DNA of 64,000 bases from Motiliproteus sp965230735 (GCF_965230735.1 NZ_OZ246016.1:1736001-1800000); one strand, 5' to 3'; counted from the stretch's first letter, positions 8,326-17,809 are shown. Notes: generated by a model from the letters alone, not told the origin. Numbers and translations are program-made.

Positions 8326-8920
8326 GGGGATTCCTCATCTCTTTATGGTCATGGGCGCGACAGCCGGGCTGCGCTTATTATTTCTTTTTTGTTATCGCTC
8401 GATTAGCTCGATGGGCTGTTGTTGGTGCTTATCAACAGGGTCATAGCAAGGAGAGTGCCAGCTTCAACGTTTGGCGCGAAAGGCAGCGTAGGGAGGGTTT
8501 GGGGCAGATAAACCGGCTTGAACAGATCGGCTGGTTTGCAGGGGTTGGGCAAAATGTCACGCCGTCTGGCTGGTCAGGGTCAAAATGACCCGAGTTGATC
8601 CAGGTTAGCTCCGAAGCTCGGCTTATACGTCAGTTTAATTGACTTGGTTGTACCGATCGCTCGAAGATTTATCATGGCTTTTTGTGCGTATTTGGACCGA
8701 CAATAGCGGCCTACGCCAACGAGCGGCCCGGGTTAAACCGCAGCATCAAGACTGCGGTGGGCCTTATCACGATGGTAATAACTTATAGAATCTGTTGCGG
8801 TACATGATCTGCCGGGTAGGGACGGTGGATTGTGAGACTCTAAGGTCGTATCGGTGCATCTCCGGTCGCGACCGTAAACGCAAGTAGAGCACCAATAACA
8901 CAATTATTAAGGTGGACTGC
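8326..8920. other. 595-bp intergenic region between divergent tupA and an NtrC-type gene
   Basis: No convincing gene is present. It must hold the promoters for the minus-strand tungstate operon and the plus-strand regulator. I see two inverted repeats: GGGTCA-AAA-TGACCC at 8577-8591, and a larger nested hairpin at 8725-8763 (GGCCC and CCGCAG arms pairing with CTGCGG and GGGCC). Neither is followed by a T-run, so they look like operators or RNA structure rather than terminators. I found no clear ModE box, Moco riboswitch or sigma-54 promoter. Confidence 0.5.
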
Positions 8921-10339
8921 GTGACCATAACACTCCCCCGAAGCTCGCAGGCGCTCGACCGTGCGAGTGCGGATGCATTGGCACCTGAGACGGCGGAACA
9001 GGGACGACAGGCATTGTCGATCCTGATTGTCGATGACGAGCAGGGTATCCGGGAATTTCTTCAAAAAGCGCTGGCCAAGGAATATTCACTGGTCGAGGCG
9101 GTGGGCTCCGCCGAGGAGGCCGAAGCGCTGCGTTCGCGTTGCCATTTTGATCTGCTGGTGGTGGATATCTGCCTGCCGGGTCTGTCCGGGGTCGATTGGC
9201 TCAGCGAGGTGATGACACCGGCATTCCAGTCCGATGTGATCTTTATGACCGCGTTTGCCGATATCGACAAGGCGATCGGTGCACTGCGGGTCGGCGCCTC
9301 GGACTTTATCCTCAAACCGTTCCGGCTCGAGCAGATGGTGTCGGCGGTCCGTCATGTGATGGAGCGGCGCCAGCTGAAACGGGAGAATTTCGTCCTCAAG
9401 CGCCGGGTCGATGCGCTCTATTCGATGGAAGGGATGGTCGGCAACTCGTCGGCGATCACCGAGATCTGTCAACTGATCAAGCGGGTGGCGCCGACGCCAT
9501 CGGTGGTGCTGGTCGAAGGTGAATCCGGAACCGGTAAGGAGCTGGTGGCCAACGCGGTTCATCAACTGAGTAAACGCAGCGGCCCCTTTGTGCCGATCAA
9601 CTGCGGGGCCATCGCACCGGAACTGATTGAGTCTGAATTGTTTGGCCATACCAAAGGGGCCTTTACCGGGGCTCAGCAGGCCCGTGAAGGGCTGTTCTCC
9701 TATGCCGACGGCGGCACCCTGTTTCTCGACGAGATTGGTGAAATGCCGCTGTTGATGCAGTCGAAACTGCTGCGGGTGTTGGAAGAGGGGCGTATCCGTC
9801 CGGTTGGGAGCGAACGCGATGTCCCGGTCAACGTGCGCCTGGTGGCGGCCACCAATCGGGATCTGGAACAGGAGGTGGCCGACGGCAACTTCCGACAGGA
9901 TCTGTTTTACCGGCTGAACGTGCTGCGGCTACGGGTGCCGGCGCTGCGTGAGCGCCGCGAGGATATCCCGTTGCTGGTGGAGCACTTCAGCGACCAGTTG
10001 GCCAAGAAACTGGGGCTGCCCGCCATCCCGTTCAGTCATGCCGACCTGCAGCGGATGCAGGCCTACGAATGGCCCGGCAATATCCGTGAACTGAAGAATA
10101 TGATCGAGCGTTGCCTGTTGCTTGGCCGTTTGCCGGTCGAGGCGCTCCAGAACGGTGACGAGGCGCTGGAACCGGGGTCGGGGCAGGGCTATCCCTGCGA
10201 GTGGGACCTGGACAGCGTCGAAAAGGATCATATTCTGCGGGTGCTGGATCAGGCCGAAGGCAACAAGACCCAGGCGGCGCGGCAGCTCGGTATTGCGCGC
10301 AAAACCCTGGACCGCAAACTGCACGCCTGGAGCGACTGA
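8921..10339 (+). CDS. sigma-54-dependent NtrC-family response regulator
   Basis: A response regulator of about 472 residues. After a 30-residue leader, a receiver domain (about residues 34-150) carries the acidic pair VDDE and the phospho-acceptor Asp at about 82 in LLVVDICLPG. The AAA+ domain has Walker A GESGTGKE (200-207), the GAFTGA loop (246-251) that contacts sigma-54, and Walker B GGTLFLDE (264-271). The C terminus is a Fis-type helix-turn-helix (NKTQAARQLGIARKTLDRKL). I prefer the GTG at 8921 because AAGGTGG lies 6-9 bases before it; a GTG at 8912 in the same frame is the alternative. The cognate kinase gene follows 30 bases downstream. It would activate sigma-54 promoters elsewhere; targets are unknown. 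Confidence 0.93.
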   Translation: MTITLPRSSQALDRASADALAPETAEQGRQALSILIVDDEQGIREFLQKALAKEYSLVEAVGSAEEAEALRSRCHFDLLVVDICLPGLSGVDWLSEVMTPAFQSDVIFMTAFADIDKAIGALRVGASDFILKPFRLEQMVSAVRHVMERRQLKRENFVLKRRVDALYSMEGMVGNSSAITEICQLIKRVAPTPSVVLVEGESGTGKELVANAVHQLSKRSGPFVPINCGAIAPELIESELFGHTKGAFTGAQQAREGLFSYADGGTLFLDEIGEMPLLMQSKLLRVLEEGRIRPVGSERDVPVNVRLVAATNRDLEQEVADGNFRQDLFYRLNVLRLRVPALRERREDIPLLVEHFSDQLAKKLGLPAIPFSHADLQRMQAYEWPGNIRELKNMIERCLLLGRLPVEALQNGDEALEPGSGQGYPCEWDLDSVEKDHILRVLDQAEGNKTQAARQLGIARKTLDRKLHAWSD

Positions 10340-10369
10340 GTCGGGCTCGGCGTCCGGCTTGGATATTCA

Positions 10370-12466
10370 ATGCTTAACCGTGTCTATCAGCTGATCAGCT
10401 CCAGTCTGCGTTATCGCCTGCTGGCGCTGGTGCTTTTCCCGATCCTGCTGGTTATGCCGTTCGTGGTCGGGATGGCCTACCTGTGGAGTAACGAAGTCAG
10501 CTACCGCCAGCTGCTGATGAAGGTCAGTACCGATCTGTCGGTGGCCCATGAAGCGTTCGAGGATCAACAGCGGGACTATCTGCAGCAGTTGACGCTGACC
10601 GCCGAGTCTTACCCGTTTCAGCAGGCCGCCCAGCAGGCGTTCGGACACCAGCCGGATCTGGCTCCGCTGCGATTGCAGCTGCAGCGACTGCAACAGCGTA
10701 AGCTGTTCGACTTTGTGTTTCTGGTCGACAACTCGGGCTGCGATCTGACCGGTGACCTGGGCTGTGGCTTGGAGCGTCAGCCGCTGATGGAACGGGCGCG
10801 AATCGAAAACGGCAGTGCCGGGGTGAGCCTGTTCGAGTCGATCGATCTGGCCCGTATCGACGCCGAACTGGCCGAGCGGGTCTATCTGCCGATTCAGCAC
10901 ACGCCCTGGGCGATTCCGCAGCAACGGGATGCCGAAGACCGTGGGATGGTGTTCCTGAGCTACTATCCGATCCGGGATGCCGAGGGTGATATCCAGGCCT
11001 TTCTGAGTGCCGGTGTTCTGGTCAACGGCAATTTCGAATTTGTCGACCAGCTGAAACGATTGGTTTACGGCAAGGGCAGTTTGGCCGAGGACAGCCTGGG
11101 CACGGTGACGGTGTTCCTGGGCGATGTTCGCATCAACACCAACGTGCCGAAGAAACTGGCGGCGCCGGGGCAGCGGGCGATCGGGACGCTGGTCTCCAAG
11201 GCGGTCCATGACCAGGTCCTGGAGCGGGGCGAGAAGTGGATCGACCGCGCCTTTGTGGTCAGCGAGTGGTATATCTCCGCCTATGAACCGATCATCGATA
11301 TCTACGGTCGCCGGATCGGCATGCTCTATGCCGGTTTTCTGGAAGCGCCCTTCAAGGAGACCTATTTCCAGGCCTTGCGTTGGCTGGGCGGGCTATTCCT
11401 GCTGGTGACCCTGCTCAGTGTGACCCTGGCGGTTCGGGGGGCCAAGTCGATCTTTAAACCGATCGAAGCGATGACCCGGGTGATGGCAAGGGTGCGGGCC
11501 GGCGGCGATGAGCGGATCGGTAAGCTGGAAACTCGTGATGAGCTGGGCATGTTGGCCCATCAGCTGGATGTGATGCTGGACAAACTGGGGCAGCAGCATC
11601 AGCAGATTCAGACGGCGGCGGATCAACTGGAGGTGAAGGTTGAGAAGCGCACGGCCCAGCTTCAGCAGCGGACCGATGATCTGCAGCGTAACCTGGATCT
11701 GCTGAAGAAAACCCGCCAGCAGCTGGTGGCCAAGGAGAAGCTGGCGGCCATCGGCGAGCTGACCGCCGGTATTGCCCATGAGATCAACAACCCCACGGCG
11801 GTGATTCTCGGCAATATGGATCTGTTGATGGCGGAACTGGATGAAGCGGCTGCCGCGCCGGTCCGGCGCGAATCGGAGCTGATCGTCGAACAGGTGTATC
11901 GAATCCGTTCCATCATCAGCAATCTGCTGCAGTATTCCCGTCCCAACGATTATCTGGCCCAGCTCAGTCCGATGCAGGTCAATCAGGTGGTGGAAGACTC
12001 CTTGGTGCTGGTGCGCCATGATCTGGCCAAGAAATCGATCCGACTGAGATTGGATCTGCGCGCCGACATGACCGTGAAGGGCAACCCGCAACAGCTGCAG
12101 CAGGTACTGATCAATCTGATCGTCAATGCGATCAATGCGATCCAGGCACAGTTGAAGGACAAACCCGGTGCCGGCGAGATCCGGATTCGCAGTCGCAACC
12201 GGGGTGATGGGGTGTTGCTGCTGGTTCGTGATAACGGTTGCGGGATCGAGCCCGAGATCCTGCCGCGGATCTTCGACCCTTTCTTCACCCGCAGCCAAGG
12301 AGGCACCGGGCTGGGGCTGTCGGTCAGCTACGGTATCCTGGAGCGGGTGGGCGGCGAGATCAACGTCCGTTCAAGGCCTGGACAAGGCAGTTCCTTCTTC
12401 GTCTACCTGCCGCAGCAACCGCAGATTGATCAGCGTGGCGAGGAATGGATCCGCAAGATCGTCTGA
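10370..12466 (+). CDS. sensor histidine kinase with periplasmic Cache-like domain and HAMP
   Basis: A 698-residue inner-membrane kinase. One transmembrane helix is at about residues 15-38, a large periplasmic sensor domain of double-Cache type spans about 40-325, and a second helix is at about 335-355, followed by HAMP and a coiled coil (about 400-450). The HisKA box ELTAGIAHEINNP places the phospho-accepting His at residue 470. The HATPase_c domain shows DNGCGIEPE and GGTGLGLSVS near the end. It would phosphorylate the NtrC-type regulator encoded just upstream, an arrangement like DctB/DctD, and Cache domains of this class usually bind small organic acids or amino acids. The ligand is unknown, and the divergent tungstate operon is the only contextual hint. 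Confidence 0.92.
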   Translation: MLNRVYQLISSSLRYRLLALVLFPILLVMPFVVGMAYLWSNEVSYRQLLMKVSTDLSVAHEAFEDQQRDYLQQLTLTAESYPFQQAAQQAFGHQPDLAPLRLQLQRLQQRKLFDFVFLVDNSGCDLTGDLGCGLERQPLMERARIENGSAGVSLFESIDLARIDAELAERVYLPIQHTPWAIPQQRDAEDRGMVFLSYYPIRDAEGDIQAFLSAGVLVNGNFEFVDQLKRLVYGKGSLAEDSLGTVTVFLGDVRINTNVPKKLAAPGQRAIGTLVSKAVHDQVLERGEKWIDRAFVVSEWYISAYEPIIDIYGRRIGMLYAGFLEAPFKETYFQALRWLGGLFLLVTLLSVTLAVRGAKSIFKPIEAMTRVMARVRAGGDERIGKLETRDELGMLAHQLDVMLDKLGQQHQQIQTAADQLEVKVEKRTAQLQQRTDDLQRNLDLLKKTRQQLVAKEKLAAIGELTAGIAHEINNPTAVILGNMDLLMAELDEAAAAPVRRESELIVEQVYRIRSIISNLLQYSRPNDYLAQLSPMQVNQVVEDSLVLVRHDLAKKSIRLRLDLRADMTVKGNPQQLQQVLINLIVNAINAIQAQLKDKPGAGEIRIRSRNRGDGVLLLVRDNGCGIEPEILPRIFDPFFTRSQGGTGLGLSVSYGILERVGGEINVRSRPGQGSSFFVYLPQQPQIDQRGEEWIRKIV

Positions 12467-12515
12467 GTCCGATCAGCCCGATGAAGGAAGCTCTAGAGCC
12501 TGCACCTTCGCTCAA

Positions 12516-13793
12516 TTAGACCGGCTGCTGAGAGCGGCTTGGTTCCAGGTCGAGCTGGCTGCAGACCCGGTTACGGCCCCGGTTCTTGGCCAGGTAAAGG
12601 GCCTGGTCGGCCAGCTCGATCAGCATCTTGGCGTCGCTTGAACCGCTCAGGCTGCTGTCGGCGACCCCGCAGCTGACCGTGGTACGGATGCTCGGATGCA
12701 GGCGGGTGGAGATCTCGGAGAGCTCGATCAGACTGCGAATCCGCTCGGCCACCGCCAGGGCGCTGTCGAGGGGGGTGTCGGGCAGCAGGATCATAAACTC
12801 TTCCCCGCCGTAGCGACCGATCTGATCATGCTCGCGCAGCTGCGAGCGAATCATTTCGGCGGCGCGGCGCAGCACCTTGTCTCCGGCCCGGTGACCGTAG
12901 GTATCATTGATGGCTTTGAAGTAGTCCAGATCCACCATCACCAGCGACAGCGGTTGTTGCAGCCGGGTCGCCTGGTGATAGTTGTTATTCAGGTGTTCGA
13001 GTAAATTACTCCGGTTCAGCACACCGGTGAGTTGGTCGTAGCGTGTCCGACGCTCCAGCTCTTCGCGCTGTTCAGCCCCTTGCTGGATTCGTTTCAGCAG
13101 ATGCAGCACCAACGGGATCATCATCAGACCGGTCAGGGTGATGGCCACAAAGGCGATCAGGTGGGCACGGTTGGACATCTGCTTCTGCTTGTCCACCAGC
13201 ACATCGATCTGGGAGCTGGGGAAATTGATATGGATCGCTCCACGCAAGTCGCCGACTTTGTAACCCTGCTTGGTGTGGCACTTCAGACAGGCCGGTTCGA
13301 CATAGAGCGGGGCGATATAGCGGTAGCGATCATCAACCAGCTCCACCAGTTCGCTCTGGTTCTGGGTCTCAAACCTGATCATGGCCTGGCGCTCCCACTC
13401 AGTGGGTTTGTTGACCGGGTTGATCGGCTGCAGGCTGGTCATGCTGGCTTCGACATCCCCGCCTTTCAGCAGCTCTGAGATCTGCCGGGTCATATAGGCC
13501 GGGTTGATCTTGGTCAGGCGGCGCCCCGAGTCATCCACGATATCCCGGTCGTCGACATGCAGATAGGGGTTGGGGCGGGATGATTCGGTGACGGGAACAT
13601 AGGCGCCGCCGTGACGGGCGCTCCAGCTGCGAATCGTCTGCAGTAGCTGAAAGGCAGACTGACCCTTGACGCGAGCGATCTCAATCGCCGAGTCGTTGAG
13701 GATCTTCTGGTTCATCGACCAGGATAACCCTACCAACAGCGCCGTTGCGGCCAACGTCAGTGCATAAATGATGATGAGCTTCTGGGTCTTCAC
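12516..13793 (-). CDS. DUF3365 (haem-binding sensor) diguanylate cyclase
   Basis: A 425-residue membrane diguanylate cyclase. A helix near residues 5-27 anchors a periplasmic DUF3365 (Tll0287-like) domain that contains a c-type haem motif C169-L-K-C172-H173, a second helix spans about 211-232, and a GGDEF domain follows from about residue 250. The active site is GGEEF (329-333), and an inhibitory I-site R320-E-H-D323 lies five residues before it, so product inhibition by c-di-GMP is expected. Haem in the periplasmic domain suggests redox, NO or O2 sensing. The start is a GTG at 13793 with a GAGGA site; upstream ATG codons are absent. It is convergent with the histidine kinase gene and probably a single-gene unit. 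Confidence 0.9.
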   Translation of the reverse strand: MKTQKLIIIYALTLAATALLVGLSWSMNQKILNDSAIEIARVKGQSAFQLLQTIRSWSARHGGAYVPVTESSRPNPYLHVDDRDIVDDSGRRLTKINPAYMTRQISELLKGGDVEASMTSLQPINPVNKPTEWERQAMIRFETQNQSELVELVDDRYRYIAPLYVEPACLKCHTKQGYKVGDLRGAIHINFPSSQIDVLVDKQKQMSNRAHLIAFVAITLTGLMMIPLVLHLLKRIQQGAEQREELERRTRYDQLTGVLNRSNLLEHLNNNYHQATRLQQPLSLVMVDLDYFKAINDTYGHRAGDKVLRRAAEMIRSQLREHDQIGRYGGEEFMILLPDTPLDSALAVAERIRSLIELSEISTRLHPSIRTTVSCGVADSSLSGSSDAKMLIELADQALYLAKNRGRNRVCSQLDLEPSRSQQPV

Positions 13794-13879
13794 CGCAGTC
13801 CTCTACTCCAAGCTCAGTACAGCTGCGACAACTGTATCAGGATCGGGTGTCCGATTCCTTTAGTCTTTAGCGTGTTGTC

Positions 13880-15082
13880 TTACTGATCATTGGTCGCGGT
13901 CGAAGAGGCTAAAGCCTCGGCCGGATCGGCCCGGTTGAGCTGCTCTACCTGCGGAGCGGGTGTCGAGGGTTGCTCGGATACGGTCGCGATCGGTTCAACC
14001 TTGTCACTCGGCTCCTGCGGCGCGGTTTCGGTCGGTGCTGGCGCCTCCGCGTAGGTGGCCTTCTGCGCTTGGGCTGAGTCGTCAGTGTCTTGCGGCACTG
14101 CCGGTGTGGCTGGAGCCTCTTCATCCGCAGCCGCACTGGCGACGAGAATAGGATCTGGTTGATCGCTTTCAACCTGCACCAGTTTGTAGCAGGGGTGGCC
14201 GGGTTGGCTGTCGCCCCACCAGCTATCAGCCCAGGGTTCCAGCTTGTTGATTCGAATCATCGACTGCAGTTCGTCGACGTAGTGACCACCGCGGGCCGAG
14301 TAGTGGGTCAAGCCGGCGGCCAGAGCCCGTCCGCTGATGGGTTGCTGTTGATTGCGCAGGCAGCGACGGATCTGGCGGAGGTCGCTGTAGCTCTTGTTGC
14401 CGTTGATATTGGTGAAATAACTGCGCAGACCGGCGGCTACCGACTTGAAGGCTTCGACCTCATGGGCCTGGTCCGGCCCCCGCTGCAGCGGTGCGATCCC
14501 GCAGCCGGGGGTGAAGCACCATTGGCCGAACAGATTGTTGGCCTGGCGGGCGAAGCGGGAGGTGCCCCAGGCGGATTCGTTGGCGGCCTGGGCCTTAACC
14601 AGGGCCGCAGGAATCTGATCGACCTTGGCCAGCAGTTGGCGTAGCTGGTCTGCCTCGGATTCGGCATCGATGCGGAACGCCTTACCGGCCCGGGCGAGCC
14701 ATTGCTGGTCATCCGGATGCAGTTGTGGCTGCTGTTCGAGCAGCTGCAGCAGCTGTTTAACGTGTTGACGCAATGCCTGGGTGTGGGCGTTTTCCTGCGC
14801 GATCATCGGCTCCAGAAAGGCAAAAAACTGCTGCTTTTTCTGTTTTACATCGTTGATCGCGGCGAAATCCGGAAGTGCCGGGCCTGATGTCGGTGGATTC
14901 AGGCTGGGCGGGTTTTCACTGCGTTGCAGCGGCTTGGCCGGCGTCGTGGCTGTCTCAGCCTGCGCCGATGGCGGCTGTTTAGAGGCTGCTGTCTCGGTGG
15001 CGCTACGGCCCGGATCTGACGGCTGGCAGCCATACAGGGCGGTCAGCAGCAATGCGACGGCGGGGAGGGGGAACCGGTTCAT
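13880..15082 (-). CDS. Bax-like glucosaminidase lipoprotein
   Basis: A 400-residue lipoprotein. The signal peptide ends in the lipobox LYGC with the acylated Cys at 19, followed by a Pro/Ser/Thr/Ala-rich linker to about residue 70. The enzymatic domain (about 75-290) matches the Bax/FlgJ-type GH73 glucosaminidase fold, with the catalytic Glu169 in ANESAWGTSRFA, the FGQWCFTPGCG segment and the Y-S-x-R-G-x-x-Y-V motif near its end. The last 100 residues are low complexity (Ala, Pro, Glu, Thr, Gln) and probably disordered. It would trim peptidoglycan from the inner face of the outer membrane. It starts 2 bases after the yeiP stop, so it is translated from the same message. Bax itself has no well-defined role. 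Confidence 0.85.
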   Translation of the reverse strand: MNRFPLPAVALLLTALYGCQPSDPGRSATETAASKQPPSAQAETATTPAKPLQRSENPPSLNPPTSGPALPDFAAINDVKQKKQQFFAFLEPMIAQENAHTQALRQHVKQLLQLLEQQPQLHPDDQQWLARAGKAFRIDAESEADQLRQLLAKVDQIPAALVKAQAANESAWGTSRFARQANNLFGQWCFTPGCGIAPLQRGPDQAHEVEAFKSVAAGLRSYFTNINGNKSYSDLRQIRRCLRNQQQPISGRALAAGLTHYSARGGHYVDELQSMIRINKLEPWADSWWGDSQPGHPCYKLVQVESDQPDPILVASAAADEEAPATPAVPQDTDDSAQAQKATYAEAPAPTETAPQEPSDKVEPIATVSEQPSTPAPQVEQLNRADPAEALASSTATNDQ

Positions 15083-15084
15083 TC

Positions 15085-15651
15085 TCAGGCCCTCGACATG
15101 AATTTTCCGGTACTGGTGTTAACCCGGATCACTTCACCCTCGGCCAGGTATTCGGGGATCTGGACCTCAAGGCCGGTCGGCAAACGGGCCGGCTTGGTGC
15201 GTGCGCTGGCCGAAGCGCCTTTAATGGCCGGGGCGGTCTCGACGATCGGCAGGCTGATGGAGGCCGGCAGTTCGATGGCCACCATCCGATCATCAACGAT
15301 CAGTGCCGTCAGTCCCTCGATTCCGTCATACAGGTAGGGCAGCTGGCCTTCGAGTTCTTCGCCGCTGAGGCTGTGCTGGCTGTACTCCTCCTGCTCCATG
15401 AACGTGTAGAGCTGGTCCTCCTGGTACAGCAATTGGGCCGGAGCCCGGCGAAGATCGGCGCTGTTCAGCAGTTCGTCGCCGGTCAGCGACAGCTCCAGCT
15501 TCTGGCCATCGGGAATACGGTTGAACCTGGTTTTGTAAAGGGTCTGTGCGCCCCGGGACGAGGGCGATTTAACGTCGATCTGACGAGCGATATAGAGCTT
15601 GCCGTCGCGCTCGATCACATCACCTTTTTTCAGTTCACAGGCTTTAGGCAT
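15085..15651 (-). CDS. yeiP: elongation factor P-like protein YeiP (EfpL)
   Basis: A 188-residue EF-P paralogue with the three beta-barrel domains of the family. The tip loop that reaches the peptidyl-transferase centre reads SPSSRGAQTLYKT, with Arg at exactly position 33, the hallmark of YeiP/EfpL rather than canonical EF-P, which has Lys34 or Arg32 in a different loop. EfpL relieves ribosome stalling at Pro and some other motifs. The ATG at 15651 has a GGAGAA site. It is the first gene of a two-gene unit with the Bax-like lipoprotein. Canonical efp is not in the window. Confidence 0.94.
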   Translation of the reverse strand: MPKACELKKGDVIERDGKLYIARQIDVKSPSSRGAQTLYKTRFNRIPDGQKLELSLTGDELLNSADLRRAPAQLLYQEDQLYTFMEQEEYSQHSLSGEELEGQLPYLYDGIEGLTALIVDDRMVAIELPASISLPIVETAPAIKGASASARTKPARLPTGLEVQIPEYLAEGEVIRVNTSTGKFMSRA

Positions 15652-15736
15652 TGCCGCTTCTCCGTTGCCGAATGAGGGTCGGCGATTTTAGCAGAGTGGC
15701 GGCCGTTCTAGAATTGACTAAGCGCAGGGTTGGGGC

Positions 15737-16963
15737 TTACCAGGCGATCAGTACGTCATCCTGTTGAATATTGAGCTCCACCGCGTCGCTTTCCATATTG
15801 GCCACCGAAAAACGCGGCTGTACCTCGTTGACCACGACCGTCTGGCGGGTGTCTTCGAGCTTGATATGGGGTTGATCGAGGGTATCGAAGAACATCGCCT
15901 TGCGGAATAGTCGGAACTGGTCGCCGGGTTGAATGCCCACTACCGAACCGGCATTGAAGGTCAGTCGATTCTGCTCGGCACGGATGATACGGCTCCGGAA
16001 GGGTTCGCACTGGAGCTGCTTGTTGATATCGCGTCCGGCCTGGGTCAACAGGTTGCGTACTTTCTGACCGTAATCGGTCTTCAGAAACGCCGGGGTATAG
16101 AAGCCGATCTGCTCGACATCGTCGGCATCCCAGAAACCGCCGGTGCGATAACTGCGGCTGAACAGCAGGGTGCCGGTATAGCCGTCGTGAATAAACAGGT
16201 CGACGGCAAAGTTGCGCAGCCGCTGACGGCCACGGACATCGAGTTGATCGTAGAGGGTTTTCCAGATCAGCTCTTCATCGTGCCGACTGGGATCATAGGG
16301 GCTCAGATCGCGGATCACGCCGGAGACGATAAACTGAACATCGAGCTCGCTGAAGCTTTGAAGGGCTTCGGTCAGCGGCCCCTGGTCTTGCTGGTAGGCT
16401 GCCGCGGTCGATGGTGCCGGATTAACGCTCAGGTGGGAGGCGTTCAGTGCCCGCAGAATACCTTCACCGTTGATCAGTTTGGTCAGGGAGGCGGATAACT
16501 GCTGTTCGGCCCCGTAGAGGTTACCCAGCGCGGCCTGTTGGCGGTGCTGCAGCGGGAAGGCTGCGACCGCCACCGACTTGGTGTAACGGGTATGGGCATC
16601 ACCGAGGGCGCAGCTTTGGTCGGTATCCACATCGGCACGGATTCGCAACCAGAAGCGGTCCCCTTTGACCCGCTCATCGATCACCCGGACATTACTGAGA
16701 TTACCCAGGGTGCGGATACGCAAATTATCGGTCTGGATAACCCCCTGATTGATGCTCTGGGAACTGCTGATATAGGCACCGGCTTGCAACAGAGCCTGCT
16801 GGGAGGCGTTGCGCAGGGCCTGATGGCGGGCGGAGCTGATGTCCTGATTGTATATCAGTGCAGATCCTTCGGCTTCAATGCTGACGGCCAAGACCGAAGG
16901 ACTGAGCAGGACGATAAACAATGCCAGCAGGATGCGTGGTAGCGAGCAGATCAACGACGCCAT
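15737..16963 (-). CDS. flgT: flagellar assembly protein FlgT
   Basis: A 408-residue periplasmic protein with a signal peptide (residues 1-26, cleaved after VLA). The N-terminal domain begins with the IEAEGSALIYNQDISSAR segment characteristic of FlgT. The middle domain resembles the Rossmann-like TolB-type domain (VAVAAFPL onwards), and the C-terminal SH3-like domain contains VVGIQPGDQFRLFR. In Vibrio, FlgT forms the H-ring of the sodium-driven polar flagellum and is needed for assembly of the T-ring and stator. It is divergent from flgO-flgP, which is the same grouping seen in Vibrio and related bacteria. It implies a sheathed or high-torque polar flagellum. Confidence 0.93.
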   Translation of the reverse strand: MASLICSLPRILLALFIVLLSPSVLAVSIEAEGSALIYNQDISSARHQALRNASQQALLQAGAYISSSQSINQGVIQTDNLRIRTLGNLSNVRVIDERVKGDRFWLRIRADVDTDQSCALGDAHTRYTKSVAVAAFPLQHRQQAALGNLYGAEQQLSASLTKLINGEGILRALNASHLSVNPAPSTAAAYQQDQGPLTEALQSFSELDVQFIVSGVIRDLSPYDPSRHDEELIWKTLYDQLDVRGRQRLRNFAVDLFIHDGYTGTLLFSRSYRTGGFWDADDVEQIGFYTPAFLKTDYGQKVRNLLTQAGRDINKQLQCEPFRSRIIRAEQNRLTFNAGSVVGIQPGDQFRLFRKAMFFDTLDQPHIKLEDTRQTVVVNEVQPRFSVANMESDAVELNIQQDDVLIAW

Positions 16964-17108
16964 GGTGGGCCTATTCTGGAGCAGTAAGTTGAATCGCCTA
17001 AGCTAATTAAAATCTTTGGCCTATGCAAACCGTCCCGAGCGGCGATTTTTATGATATTTTCTTTGCACTTGTGGCCGCTTGAGGCCTCCAGCATGAGTCC
17101 TGAATCCG
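16964..17108. promoter_or_regulatory. divergent flgT / flgO promoter region
   Basis: A 145-bp AT-rich region between flgT and flgO must drive both directions. I could not find a clear sigma-28 or sigma-54 box, so the class of promoter is undecided. Confidence 0.4.
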
Positions 17109-17759
17109 ATGAAACAACTTGCCATACCGCTGTTCACCCTGTCGTTGTTGGCCGGCTGTGCCGATCAGCCGATTCATGTGGTGGTCGACAACGAAGTCTC
17201 TACCCGGGTCACCAATCCGGAGGTGCTGCAACCGGTGCCCGCTGATCCGGCCGAGCGATCGGCGATTGCTGAACCGGTGGGTTATTTGGGTAAGGCGGTC
17301 CGACAGATGGCCGAACAGATTGAAACGAGCCTGGCCAAGAGGGGCATCAAACGGTTGCCCATTGCGATCACGCCGTTTGTGGATCTTTCCGCTGCGGCGA
17401 CAAAACGTCCGTTGGGGGACGAATTGGCTGAAGGTTTCTACCATGAACTGCAGGCCCGTGGCTTCAATCTGATCGATCATCGGGCGCTGCCGTTTGCCGA
17501 TCGGCGGCCTGAGAATCTATCCCTGGCGGAGTATTATCGCCGCCATCGGGTCAGTTACGTGCTCGGCGGTACCTACAGCGTCAACTCTTCGGGCGTGACC
17601 GTTAACGCCAGGATGTTGGATACCGTTACGCAACAGGTGGTGGCAACCGGACAGTCGGATTTTGGTATCGAGCAGTTGGAAGGCGCGTTCCCCGGTTACG
17701 ATCCGTTCAGCAGTCAGAACGGCATGATTATTGAGAACGGCGGGGTTCCGGTTCAGTAG
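17109..17759 (+). CDS. flgO: flagellar outer-membrane lipoprotein FlgO
   Basis: A 216-residue lipoprotein with lipobox LLAGC (Cys17). The FlgO domain spans about residues 60-190 with the conserved segments LGDELAEGFYHELQARGF and YVLGGTYSVNSSGVTVNARM. FlgO and FlgP are outer-membrane lipoproteins needed for motility and colonization in Vibrio cholerae, where they contribute to the outer rings of the polar flagellar motor. The ribosome-binding site before the ATG at 17109 is weak. flgP follows 50 bases downstream, and flgT is divergent, which completes the O-P-T set. Confidence 0.93.
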   Translation: MKQLAIPLFTLSLLAGCADQPIHVVVDNEVSTRVTNPEVLQPVPADPAERSAIAEPVGYLGKAVRQMAEQIETSLAKRGIKRLPIAITPFVDLSAAATKRPLGDELAEGFYHELQARGFNLIDHRALPFADRRPENLSLAEYYRRHRVSYVLGGTYSVNSSGVTVNARMLDTVTQQVVATGQSDFGIEQLEGAFPGYDPFSSQNGMIIENGGVPVQ

Positions 17760-17809
17760 CCGGGATAATCGTTAGCGCGCCAGGAATAGAACGTCGAGAG
17801 AGTTTTACT

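Noticed and set aside
8326..8920. Possible Moco riboswitch or ModE site upstream of tupA
   Set aside because: I looked for the known conserved elements and could not match them; only simple inverted repeats are visible.
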